From contig MU626303.1 in assembly GCA_025603075.1 (NCBI GenBank), positions 59,302 through 123,301 of the forward strand: a DNA stretch of 64,000 bases. Reading direction: 5' to 3'. The translations under genes were made by a program, and so were the position numbers. The stretch's first letter is position 1, and each line of letters opens with the position of its first letter. Below the pieces are notes generated by a model. It did no database searches. It worked only from the letters and a program-made list of their open reading frames with translations, and was not told the origin of the DNA. Origin of the DNA: Neoconidiobolus thromboides FSU 785. Its lineage: Eukaryota > Entomophthoromycota > Entomophthoromycetes > Entomophthorales > Neoconidiobolaceae. This document shows positions 25,219-35,732 of the stretch, piece by piece.

Positions 25219-26508
25219 TCAAATTCCACCAACTTTACCTAACTTAAATGGTCTGCCTCTTTTTTTCTTAACAGTTGTATCAGCTGATTTATTATTACCT
25301 ACATTACCCTTATTCACCTCATTTGGACTACCCTTATCAGTATTTATAGGCGTATTGGGATCCTCATTGCTTTGATCTTTACTTGATGAAATACCCTCAT
25401 TATCACCACTATCTTTTACGCCACCTAAATCTCCTTTCCTTGGTCTTCCTTTTTTCTTCTTTTCACCATCATTTTTAATAGCACTATCATTCAACTCATC
25501 ATTATTCATCTTATCCGAAACTTTTTTTTTTGGCCTTCCCCTTTTTTTTGTATTGTCACTTTTGATAGCACTTTCATTCAATTCTTCAGTAACTTTAGCT
25601 TCATTCAAACCGATTTTCTTTGGCCTTCCTCTTCCTTTCTTTTCAGTATCGTTTTTAATAATACCCTTATTTAATTCCTCAGTATTATTCTTAATAATTG
25701 TCTCATTTAATACTTCACTATGATTGATATCTTCAGGAGTGGTTCTCTTCGGTCTTCCTCTTCCTCTTTTTTCTGTATTAATAATAGCACTTTGATTTAA
25801 TTCTTCGGCACCATTGATATCTTTAAGAATGATCTTCTTTGGTCTTCCTCTTCCTTTCACTTCGTTATCATATTTAACAATAGTTCCATTTAATGCTTCA
25901 TTATTGTCTTTAATAATACCTTTATTTAATTTTCCAGTATCATCCGCCTTTTCTGAGACGACTCTCTTTGGCCTCCCTCTTCTTTTCTTTCCTGTAGTAA
26001 TACCAATAACATCTTCATTCAAAAATGCACTCTTATCCTTAACAATACTTACATTCAAAGCTTCTCTATCATATTTGATATCACTTTTATCTGATACTTC
26101 AATATTAGCCTCCTTTTGAGTAACGGCTTTCTTTGGTCTACCTCTTCGCTTCTTTTCTGTGTTAGTACTAATAGCACTTTTAATTAATTCTCCTTCATTA
26201 GTTTTACCTGAAGTGATTTTCTTTGGCCTGCCTCTTCCTTTCTTTTCGGCACTATCTTTAATAATACTTTCATCTGATTGTTCTCTATCATTAACAATAC
26301 TAAAAACGACTTTCTTTGGTCTTCCCCTTCCTTTCTTTTCAGTATCATTAACAATAGGGCTTTTATTTAATGCCTCACTATCACTCACATTTTTAGAAAC
26401 AATTTTCTTTGGTCTTCCCCTCTTTTTTATTGGCTCTTGAACTTGTTGATTATCGTCACCTTCATCTAGGTCTAGATCTGTTTTTGTTGAAACTTTACTT
26501 ATTCCCAT
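25219..26508 (-). CDS. Eleven-AT-hook repeat protein
   Basis: A single 429-residue exon. It is almost entirely a tandem array of eleven AT-hooks (KKRGRPKK, KKGRGRPKK, KKRRGRPKR, KKKKGRPRK, KKKRGRPFK and variants), spaced about 25-60 residues apart by polar linkers built on E-ELN-ESxIKNDTEK. AT-hooks bind the minor groove of AT-rich DNA, so a chromatin architectural role in the nucleus is expected. No catalytic or other globular domain is visible. Hook and linker closely resemble the N-terminal half of the ORC1 product at 6787, implying common descent of the array. In-frame arrays on the opposite strand are only shadows of the repetitive codons. Length variation between individuals is likely. 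Confidence 0.9.
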   Translation of the reverse strand: MGISKVSTKTDLDLDEGDDNQQVQEPIKKRGRPKKIVSKNVSDSEALNKSPIVNDTEKKGRGRPKKVVFSIVNDREQSDESIIKDSAEKKGRGRPKKITSGKTNEGELIKSAISTNTEKKRRGRPKKAVTQKEANIEVSDKSDIKYDREALNVSIVKDKSAFLNEDVIGITTGKKRRGRPKRVVSEKADDTGKLNKGIIKDNNEALNGTIVKYDNEVKGRGRPKKIILKDINGAEELNQSAIINTEKRGRGRPKRTTPEDINHSEVLNETIIKNNTEELNKGIIKNDTEKKGRGRPKKIGLNEAKVTEELNESAIKSDNTKKRGRPKKKVSDKMNNDELNDSAIKNDGEKKKKGRPRKGDLGGVKDSGDNEGISSSKDQSNEDPNTPINTDKGSPNEVNKGNVGNNKSADTTVKKKRGRPFKLGKVGGI

Positions 26509-28882
26509 GTTACTGATACTTTTACTAATAACTGGAATTTTTTCAACCTAAAAAATTGGAAAAAAGAATTTGGCTGGAGTTTTGGGATTCTTTTATAGTT
26601 GATTGAAATAAAATCAGGGATGCGTCATTTTTGATTAATTTAATACCAATTATGAAACCCAGTCTTTACATAAGATTTAATAATGTATAGTATAAATAAT
26701 AATGTATTACCACAATGAGGTTTTGAGTTCTCAATGGCAACTGTAACAACTTTATACGTAATATTTATTAAGATCAATTTTCGTTTATATGTGCAATTTT
26801 ATAACAACTAGGTTAAAAATTAACTGTATACTTTAAAACCAAAGCAAAAATAGTTTTTGATATTTAAAGCAATAATTGTTTTTAAATAATGAACTTAGTT
26901 TAAATTCTTCTTTATTTAAACAAATGTATATTATTTGAGACATGGTTTCAGTGAATTTTAAGGGTTATTTTAATAAGATCTCAGGATTTTATCTAAAGAT
27001 TATTTCAATTTGGTGATTTGTCTTTTTTGCTTCCAATTGGGTCCATTAATTGTATAAAACTAAGATTCATACTGTTTACTTCAGATAAAACATCTTTCTC
27101 ACTACATACAGTTGTATCAGTATCTTTATCACTTTAACTTTCACCTAATACAATATCACCATCATTTTTGTTTAATAAATTGATACTATTTTCTATCTCA
27201 TTCAAGTTGCTTTTCTCTGAATTTCCTATTTTGTTATTTTGAATATAGTTGTTAATAGCATTTCTATCCAATCCAACTAAAGCTACTTTTTTGGTAGGAT
27301 CAGTGCTATTACTTATTTCAGCACCTTCAGGAACATTTGCTATTTATTTATCATTACTATTAATGGCATTTTCGTTCTCTTGATTCAAAACCGCTTTCCT
27401 TCGTCCTCCGATCTTATTTGTAGGTCCTTAAGTTAGTTGACCATCTCTATTTTTTACTTGTTGATAATTGCTTTTACTTTCTGGATCAGAATCAGGACTT
27501 ATTGAGCTTCTGTTTTTCCTTATGTTAATCGCAATGTATGTATTTGAATTGAAAATTTTTGCTTGCTGTAGTTAGAAAAATTATTTTAATTAGTCATTTT
27601 GAATTCTTTTATGGTAAACTAATTAATTTAGTAAATAATAAACATCATTATTAGCTAATTAAAATGTAACTATAATTTAAAAAATAACAATGTAAAGAAG
27701 AGTTTAAATATGTCTTTTTATACTCAATGACAGATAACATATAAGAGCAAAATTCCAAATATAATTATTTCATTAAAAAGCTACATTAATAGACAAAGCT
27801 GAGACTATATTTATTACTTTTTTAGTTATTATTAGTATTTTAATCAGCTATAAAGTAATAAGCATACACTCAGTTTTATCTACCACTATAGTTGAGTGTT
27901 TTATTTTCCAATATTAAGCAGCGATCTTTGTATTGAAGTAAGTTACCCTTTTAAAAGATGAATTAAGTTTCAAACAACAATAACTTTGTGAAAAAGTTCA
28001 ATATAAATTAAGTTTTTAATTTATAATGGTGTTTAATCTATTAATCTTTAAACAAGTAACATTATTATTTGCTATTTCAAGTAAAATATAATAAATAAAT
28101 CAAGAGTTCTTTATTATAGTACTAAGTTTTATATGCTATAAAATGTTTAATAATTTAGTAAATCAAGCTATAATTTTATACTTTACTGCCTTAAATCCAT
28201 AATATATAAATCAATATATAATATTTTAAACTTTTGTATGCCGTTTTTGAAGCTAATGAAATGACATTATTTAATTTGATAAAATTAATTTTATAAATAC
28301 TATAATAAACCACTTATTATGAGGGATTTAACTATAAACCCAGATGGTTCTATTACAGATCCTATATTGAATTAAATTATAATAGTTTATCATTAACAAT
28401 AGTTGATATCTTTAAATTCGCTAATCACTCAATTTAACAACTTGATCATATTAAACTGATTAGTGGTAAATATGTTCTATCATTAAAAATGTAAAATAAA
28501 ATTTCATTTACTAACTACTTGTTTAAGTTTATATTAAGCTGTTTTTGATATATCGACCAAATCAACAACAAAGGACGATTCTTACTAAACATAAAAGCAA
28601 TAATAAACCTACAATTTTGCTAATATATCGCAGCCTAGTTATATAAAAATCATAATAATAAAATTGAATACCATACAATCCTTTTCAATCACCATATGAT
28701 CAACTGTATCTAAAGTAATAAATAAACTAAACATTATGTAATCTTGATGATTGAAACAAATAATGGTAAATCTATCTAAAATGAATTATAATGGCAATAA
28801 AATCATCCTAAAGTAAGTGTTAGCTTAAGGTATATTTTATCAGTTTATAGACAATAGTTTTCTAACTTTAATTAAATTATAT
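26509..28882. other. Intergenic with a decayed AT-hook-like gene
   Basis: Upstream flank of the AT-hook gene (26509-27030), a decayed relative (27040-27540) and about 1.3 kb beyond. Around 28320-28820 the + strand shows short protein-like runs broken by stops (for example INPDGSITDPILN), which may be another gene remnant that I cannot name. Confidence 0.5.
27040..27540 (-). pseudogene. Decayed AT-hook-type gene remnant
   Basis: Read on the minus strand this stretch gives Asn/Glu/Lys/Ser-rich protein text of the same flavour as the AT-hook linkers (KVALVGLDRNAINN, EKSNLNEIENSINLLNKN), plus one eroded hook (NKIGGRRKAVL), but the frame is broken by at least three stops (after QLT, NSNDK and LGES). 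Its position, upstream of and in the same orientation as the intact AT-hook gene, fits a tandem duplicate that has decayed. A real but spliced gene is less likely because the stops are not flanked by obvious splice sites. Confidence 0.55.
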
Positions 28883-29891
28883 TTAAGCAGTTTTTGGTTT
28901 AGCAAGTTCAACACCGTTAGTAGCACCGAGCATACGTTTAACATCACCGTAGATAGCGAATTGACCTGAAGTAAGGGCACCAACCATAACAATACGGGCA
29001 CCAAGACCGAGGAAGAGACCACGTGGACCAAGTTCTTTAGCCATAACAGCTAAACGAGAAACAATGGATCCTTCAGCACCCTTTTGTTTGTTAATTTTAG
29101 AGAGAAGGGTATCAGCTGGTTGAGAGATGATAGCGGCAGCAATACCAGCGATTAAACCAGCACCAAGATTGATATAAGTGTTAGTAGCTGGGGAGAGTTG
29201 TTCTTTTGGTTTACCAACAGAAGCGTAGATAGCTTCAGCGGCACGTTCGTAGACAACGAATTTAGCCATAGTATATGGAACTTGTTTGAAAAGAATTGGG
29301 AAGAAACCGGAGTAGAAACCACGGGCTACACCTTCTTCTTTAAGAATACGGGTGAAACCTGATACAAGGCCGGTAGCAAATTCAGGTTGAGAAACAAGAC
29401 GAATACGAGTGGCTTCAAGTGGGCAAAGGGCAATATCAGCGAAGAATTCAGCAATAGCTGAAGAAGCAAGATATACAGCAGTACGGTTGTTGGTGGCAGT
29501 TTCAACACCAACGGTTTCAATAATGGTCTTTTTCCAGAATTCATAACCTCCGAATTTAAGGGCACCTTGAATAAAGTAACCAGAAATGGTTGGGCCAAGA
29601 CCAGTAAGAAGGGCGCCAGCACCTTCGTTCTTGACTACTTGACGGAAAGAGCCAAGCATACCATCTTTGTAGACGGTTGGTTCAAGTTGCATACGAGTTT
29701 TAACCTAAAGGTTACTCAATATATTTCAATATAAATAGTCAAATAAAACAACTTACAACATCGACTGGGGTTAAAGCACCATGGGTGACAGCGCAGCAAA
29801 TGGCACCAGCAAAGGCAAAACGAGCATAAAGGGCAGCACCAGTTGGTGGAGCAGTTTCGCTTGGGTTACGAGCAATAAGTTGTGAGGCCAT
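28883..29891 (-). CDS. MIR1: Mitochondrial phosphate carrier (SLC25A3/MIR1 type)
   Basis: Inner-membrane carrier importing phosphate with protons for ATP synthesis. Two exons: 29891 to about 29758 ([18 protein letters not shown], then [18 protein letters not shown]) and about 29706 to 28883, joined through [13 protein letters not shown]. The three carrier repeats show the signature PxD/Exx[24 protein letters not shown] and [11 protein letters not shown]. Typical phosphate-carrier blocks are [60 protein letters not shown] and [17 protein letters not shown]. About 310 residues. Third codon positions are notably richer in C/G than in neighbours, the usual mark of a highly expressed gene. Confidence 0.96.
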
Positions 29892-31024
29892 AGTAATTGA
29901 TATCTAATAACTTCCAATAAGGAGAAGGTAAAATTAGATTCTAATTTTGATTTTGAAGCTTTTTATATTTCGCTCTTTGTTTGGGGTGTAATTTAAATTG
30001 AACCAATCATTTTCGGGGGCTAAATATTACCCTCTGGGACTTCATTGGCCCTTTAAATGGCCTAATTTATAATTTTGGGTTTTTGTGGAAATGATATCAG
30101 ATTAGAGAGAATATAAAAATATAAAAGTTGATATTCGATCTTCAATACTAACCCTTTGTTAACATTCCTTTACTTCGAATAAACTTCTTTTACTTTATTT
30201 CAAACAAAATTTACGAGGAGCGCAGCTGTAACAATTTAATCATAGCAGTTATTTTTAATTTATTGCTTATAAAAAGAATTTAATTTGTTAAAACGAGCTT
30301 TAAGTTTTCGGAACTAAATAAGCTGTTTAGCCGATTTCAATCAAAGTCCGATTCCTATTTATTCCTTTAGCTCCTCTTGAAGACAAAGTTTGATATCTAA
30401 GAAAGATAAACAATAGATAGCTAGCATTTTAATACGCTATAGTAAGCTAATTGATTTTTGCTTTTACAATAATATTTGAAAGCATTATAGTTAGCGCATG
30501 GCATTATGATTGGCTATAAAGCGTTAAAACCAGAACCATGTGAAAGTTGGAAATTTACAAATGGAAAAAATAATTAGCATTTTATACACTTACAGTAGTA
30601 AAGCAGTACTTCTATAATGGAATGTATATGTACTTATAATATAATTAAGCCTAATTGTTTATAAGATATTATAACTTCATATTTATTATTACTTTGAAAT
30701 TTATTACTGTGATCTCAAGTTTGCGTATTTTAACAAGCAACTTTATTTGAAAACAGCACATGACGTTATTAATTATGAATTGTAAAAAATAAGTGATGAG
30801 TTACCATTAGAAATAAATACTTAATTTACAATGGATGATCAAGTAGCCTAAAGTCATACCTGTTGATCACTAGAAATACCATATATCTTCCTATAAACGT
30901 AGTGAAACTGAGTCTATGGACTGACAAAGGACTTTATTGCTTTTCTTAAAATAATGAGAAGATAAATAAAAATTTCTTTTTAAAGAGCTAGTTTGAGCAA
31001 GTACGTATGATGGACTAAAATCTA
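29892..31024. other. Intergenic, AT-rich
   Basis: Upstream flank of the phosphate carrier and 3' flank of MATE copy 2. About 1.1 kb; no open frame, repeat element or RNA gene recognised. Confidence 0.5.
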
Positions 31025-32688
31025 CTATATATCCTCATCAAGTCGAGCTTTTGTATTTCGAACCTCTTGATCCCAATCAGCCATCATAGTTAGACCAACA
31101 GATATCAAGGCAATAAGGGCAGATCCAGAAGCAAAGCCAATCCAGAGCCCTTTTAACCCAAAATCAAAATGAAATGCTAATAGGATGCCAAATGGAATAG
31201 CTACAAAATAGAATACTGAAAAATTTAACTTTGCGCCTATATCTTGTCTTCCCATTCCTCTTAATATACCGTTTGCAACTCCAGCGGCAACATCGCCAAA
31301 CTATCGAAATAAAATTAATTACTATAAATGAACAAATAATAAATAATAAATATACCTGAAGTATAGCCAAAACAGGAAGCACATTAGCTACAATTTCTAC
31401 AATTTCTGGATCATCGTTATAAAAGCTCTTTAAGTAAGGTGACAAGATCAGGATCATAACGAAGGAAAATGACCCATAGATAACTCCAACGGCAAGACAA
31501 GAGAGTGATATACGTTTAGCTCTATTCGGATAACCCTTTCCAAGTATATTTCCTACTATATTACTAGATACTGTCCCTGCTCCAAAGGCCACTTGGTACA
31601 ATAACCCAGACATACCACTTAATGCCCCATGAGCTGCTAATGACCCAGTGCTGATATAGGAAGCAGAAAAAGCCATAATTTCATAAGCCCACCATTCTGA
31701 GCACACCATGATAACACCTGGAAGACCTAGATAGAGGATTGAAATTTTAAATTTGTAATATTTGAGATTAACAATATTCCTTACCTAGCTTAATAATTGG
31801 CTTCCATTCAGAAAAAGCTTTCCAAGTAAAGCCACCCCATGCCTTCCTCCCATCAATAAATACGACGTAAAGTACACCTAAAATAAATGAAGACCAACTT
31901 GTTATTGAAGAAGCAATCGGGGCGCCAATAAAACCCAACGAAGTACTTGGATGCCAAACTAATAAATAGTTTGAAATGGCACAAACTGGTAAATTTATAA
32001 TCAGGATATTTGCTGATGCGTTCATAATACCTTCATTCAATTATATAAAACAATATGCAAAGATTTAAAATTAGTTACCCTGAGCTTGTAAAAACTTTTT
32101 AACACATTCAAAACCAATAAAGGGAGGCACTGCAAACAACAACCATCTTAAATAAACTCCACATAACTCCGATAAAACTTCAGTTTGTCCAATGGCCAAA
32201 AGGATACTTTCAGCATGATACCAAGTTAAAGAGATGGGCAAAAACAGGCACATTGACGTCCAAAATCCTCTTTGAGCATAAACACCGACTTGTTTGATAT
32301 CGTTGGAACCAGTATATGCTTGAGAACATAAAGTATCTAAACAGGAGGTCATTCCTGTAGCAAAAGACCATCCAGTTATACTAGCAAACATTGCACTTAA
32401 AGCTGATGAAGCCAACTCTTCTTTTCCTAACCAACCAACAGAATAACTAGTTATAAATGGGTTTAAGAATTCTACTAAATAAGAGATTATCACAGGGATA
32501 CATATAATAAACGTAGAGGATATTTCTTTTAAAATTTCTTTTGCGTTGTATACTTCTACTGCTCTTATATCCCCTTTGGTATTTGTAATGGCATCCTCTT
32601 CTAACAATGTAACTGAAGAATAATTTTTATTTATGTCATTATGGTCAATCAACGTTGTCGTGCTGTCTTGCGGCTGTTCATAAGGCAT
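31025..32688 (-). CDS. MATE-family multidrug/toxin extrusion transporter (copy 2)
   Basis: Paralogue of the transporter at 23017, with the same exon layout. ATG 32688 opens a ~60-residue polar N-terminus, then VIISYLVEFLNPFITSYSVG, WLGKEELASSALSAMFAS, TGMTSCLDTLCSQAYTG, AQRGFWTSM, AVPPFIGFECVKKFLQAQ, and after the intron GIMNASANILIINLPVC. Further exons give PGVIMVCSEWWAYEIMAFSA, AAHGALSG, GNILGKGYPNRAKRISLS and GMGRQDIGAKLNFSVFYFV. Introns near 32027-32075, 31721-31787 and 31302-31356. The C-terminus is acidic (DWDQEVRNTKARLDEDI). Roughly 490 residues. Substrate unknown. Confidence 0.93.
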
Positions 32689-33285
32689 TATTGCGATCTA
32701 ATTTTTTAATTATTGTTAACAAAGTGAGTTGATTTTCTATTCAATTTATTCTAAAAAAATAAACTAATTTTTAACTCTCACTTTTATTTAAACTGCGTAT
32801 ATATGAGGTTATCTTTTGTTTTAAAATTATAATCACAGACCAATTTAAATGCGAATGATCTTTTTAAATTTGTCATTGTATTCATTTAAAATTTTAATAA
32901 TCTAATTCTTTTAAAATATGGGGATGTTTTTTTGATTTCATTACTTTTTCCATGTTTTAAGCACTATTTGAGTAGAATAATTGTTAGTAAAATTCTTAAA
33001 TAAAAAAATACATCCCCATGTTTTTAAATCTTTTAAATAAAGTCCATGAAAATTTAAAAACTTTAAGTATATTTAAATTGAGATATGCGATGGGTTGCAT
33101 TTAATAAAAAATTATAATATAACAAATGTATAACTTAGATCAAAAAATAATATTTATATTTTATTTTATCCTTTGATCTAAATTTAATATTCTATATCTG
33201 TTCAAAATTATCAAAATACTTATAATATCATCCTATATTAAAAACATTATAAAAAAATAGAATTTATTAAAAGAATATATTAAGT
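32689..33285. other. Intergenic with one family-A element
   Basis: Upstream flank of MATE copy 2. Contains family-A copy 9 (32916-33021). Nothing else recognised. Confidence 0.5.
32916..33021 (+). repeat. Family-A palindromic element, copy 9
   Basis: Forward copy with ATATGGGGATG left and ACATCCCCATG right ends, TTCATTACTTTTTCCATG, TTAAGCACTATTTGAG, TTGTTAGTAAAATTCTTAAA. Isolated, about 230 bp upstream of the MATE start codon. Confidence 0.9.
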
Positions 33286-34031
33286 TTAAGTTGATGAATC
33301 TCTACCAGCTGGAACGATTAAAGCTAAAATAAAGATTAATAAAAATTTACTATAAGTTAAATCATAAAATTACTTCTACAATCATCTCCTGTTAACCCTA
33401 ATTTACATTTACACCTACATTTACCATCAATTAAAACTGGAACACCTGAATTAAAGCAGCGAATTTGCGCATCACAAGCGGCATTAAAAGCGGATCCGTT
33501 TAAAGCAGAATCATTTAAGGCTTCTTTTGTACTAAGATTAGGATTATGAGAATGAGGTTGATTGATGGTAAAAACCAAAACCAAAGTTAAAGATGTAACA
33601 AGTATGGCCAACAGCACCAGAATTAGAACTAAACAACCAAAAGAAGGCTTTCCTCTTCGCCTATTTTTATAAGTTTGAGCTTCTTTTTTCCATATCTCCT
33701 GGTCATCGCCCCTCTTGGATGGAAATAAAGAGCGGCGTATACGTTCGCCAATACTTGATTTTTTATCTGAACTTGGTGTAGTTGGGAATTTTTGTCGGAA
33801 CTCGCTTAGTTCTTTTTCTAAATCAGTATTTAATTGATTTAATCGACTTTCTATCTTTTTTTCGGTTTCTAAATCTTTATGAGAATAGGGGACATCTACT
33901 AAAGTATACCCTTTCTCTTTTTCATAATCCATCAGTTGTTGAACCATCAAATTATCAGCTAGTAATCGATTTAGACTACTTCTAGTGTCTCTCTTCTCAT
34001 AAGTTGGTGGAGGGTATAATTGATTGCTCAT
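33286..34031 (-). CDS. Single-pass membrane protein with C-terminal EGF-like motif
   Basis: ATG 34031. The first ~135 residues are hydrophilic with a heptad-like Glu/Lys-rich segment and a basic patch (NRRRGKPSFG) just before one strong membrane helix (CLVLILVLLAILVTSLTLVL, about residues 140-165). The outer part holds six cysteines ending in the EGF-like CRCKCKLGLTGDDC. Type II topology: basic cytosolic N-terminus, cysteine-rich domain outside. Two 3' ends are possible. Unspliced, the frame stops at 33357. A GTAATT..TTTTAG intron (about 33321-33374) would instead continue DDCRTLIVPAG to a stop at 33286; I prefer this because its length matches other introns. Such proteins are common in fungal genomes without known role. 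Confidence 0.75.
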
Positions 34032-34743
34032 GCTATGTTGAATTGGGCCGGCCTTAAAATTCAGTGAAAAAAATTAGTTAAAGTAAAGAATAAAAGGTAA
34101 AATGGAAGCATTATATGTGATGGTAAATTTATGGTCCTATACCCTTGCTTTTTATTCTTCATTGATTGTATTCATAAATAATAAAACCTCTCATTTTCAA
34201 CTTAAATAAAATGTTATTATAGGTTAATGCTGGTATTTGGTCTATTGTGTTGAAAACCTTAAGGTCCCCAACTCAATACTTTTATTTATTTAAACCCGTT
34301 CATTTCAAATATTAAGTTTTTTAAGCTATTTGTCAAACTTATACCTATTATTAATTTATTTCACTATTAAATAATCTTTATTTGAAGTTAAGACTAACAA
34401 TATATTATATTATATTATGGCATATATATATATATAACTATATGTTTTAAAGCAGTTGATCTCAATGTACACAAATTATTTTAATAAGTTCATTTCTAAT
34501 TAATTGTTCATTAATAGCTTCATTAATTATATTATATTGGAAGAGGGGTTCAATTTTGAATCATAACAATATCGATGTGCAAAAAATCAAATTTTATATT
34601 TCTAAATAAGAAAACTTAGATCAAATTTAATTTAATAAAAATCCAAATGACCCCGAAATAAACAAATTAATTGGCCAAAAACTCAACTTTTTATAATTGA
34701 CTAATCTCCCTTAATAAAGAATACGAATTTTTTATACTCAACA
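34032..34743. other. Intergenic, AT-rich
   Basis: Divergent promoter region between the EGF-like gene and the small + strand gene. A (TA)n run lies near 34423-34436. No other feature seen. Confidence 0.45.
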
Positions 34744-34968
34744 ATGTTAGGGCAAAAAGAACAAACGAATTATGATTTAAGAAACGAGTATATAAAACAA
34801 AGTGCCTTGGAAGTGCTCAATGATTACTCAATGTTAACCGCTCATGCTTATCATAAAAGAACTTCTATTTTAAAGACCGAATTGGAAATGGTTAGGGTTT
34901 TGATTGATTGCAAAGAACCTCAAAAGAAAATGAAGAATGTAATGAGAAATGTCAAGAGTTCAAGGTAA
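34744..34968 (+). CDS. Small helical protein of unknown function
   Basis: A 74-residue frame, MLGQKEQTNYDLRNEY onward, predicted to be wholly alpha-helical with a basic C-terminus (KMKNVMRNVKSSR). I do not recognise the family. The composition is protein-like (few of the Asn/Ile/Lys/Tyr runs seen in noise frames) and the ATG is preceded by a clean AT-rich leader, which is why I keep it. Small coiled-coil subunits of complexes such as kinetochore or vesicle-tethering assemblies look like this, but no motif settles it. Confidence 0.5.
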   Translation: MLGQKEQTNYDLRNEYIKQSALEVLNDYSMLTAHAYHKRTSILKTELEMVRVLIDCKEPQKKMKNVMRNVKSSR

Positions 34969-35732
34969 ACAGTAATGCTATTATAGTTTACCCTTTCGTT
35001 TTATTTTTTATAACACCACTTGTAAAAATTCAATAAATTTTTGCTATTGTTATGTCGATTATACTTTTTTAAAACGTTAAGCTTGTGAGGAAGTGATTTG
35101 GACTTAAATGAAGAAAGAATCTTAGCTTTTGGCAGCTTTTATTTTTATATTAGAAGTTTATAGATACACTATAAGTACAAATATGATAAGTATGCTAGAT
35201 ATTTCGAATAAAATATCTTAATTAAAATCTCTAGATCAATTGAACTCAAATTTAAATTTCAAATCTAAATTTCAAATCTAAATCTATTTCTCTTTTTTTT
35301 TCAGTTTGTACAGGAACCAACCACTATATGGTGATGTTTTTTTGGCTTCATTACTTCATCTTTTAAGCACTACTTGAGTGGAAAATTTGTTAGTGGAATT
35401 CTTGAATACAAAAATACATCCCCATATATTAAAGAAGAGCTTTAAATAATAGCGTTAAGGTGCTAAAATCATAGCTATTATAACTATAGGTAACCTTTAT
35501 AAGACAATTTTTAAAAACTAGGTTAAATGATAGCCTATAATATCATGATGAGTACCTAAAAATTGCTTGAGTTATAATAAGAGTTAATAGAAAACAACTT
35601 TGTAAAATAAGGAGGTAAAACAAACAAGTCTATAAACATAGTTTACATTAATTTTTTAATTTTATTAAAAACAAAAAAGTTGACTCAATCATAATAACTA
35701 TATAATTTAAAAGAGTTATGAATTAATTTACA
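34969..35732. other. Intergenic with one family-A element
   Basis: Between the small + strand gene and the alpha/beta hydrolase (convergent). Contains family-A copy 10 (35325-35429). Nothing else recognised. Confidence 0.5.
35325..35429 (+). repeat. Family-A palindromic element, copy 10
   Basis: Forward copy: TATATGGTGATG left, GGCTTCATTACTTCATC (same short deletion as copy 8), TTAAGCACTACTTGAG, and ACATCCCCATATAT right. Confidence 0.88.

Noticed and set aside
25814-26440. Two + strand open frames opposite the AT-hook gene
   Set aside because: Complement shadows of the repetitive KKGRGRPKK codons; Phe/Gly/Leu-Pro repeats without any recognisable domain.
29326-29622. Open frame in another phase inside the phosphate carrier
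   Set aside because: Leu/Val-rich shadow frame caused by the C-rich codon use of the highly expressed carrier.
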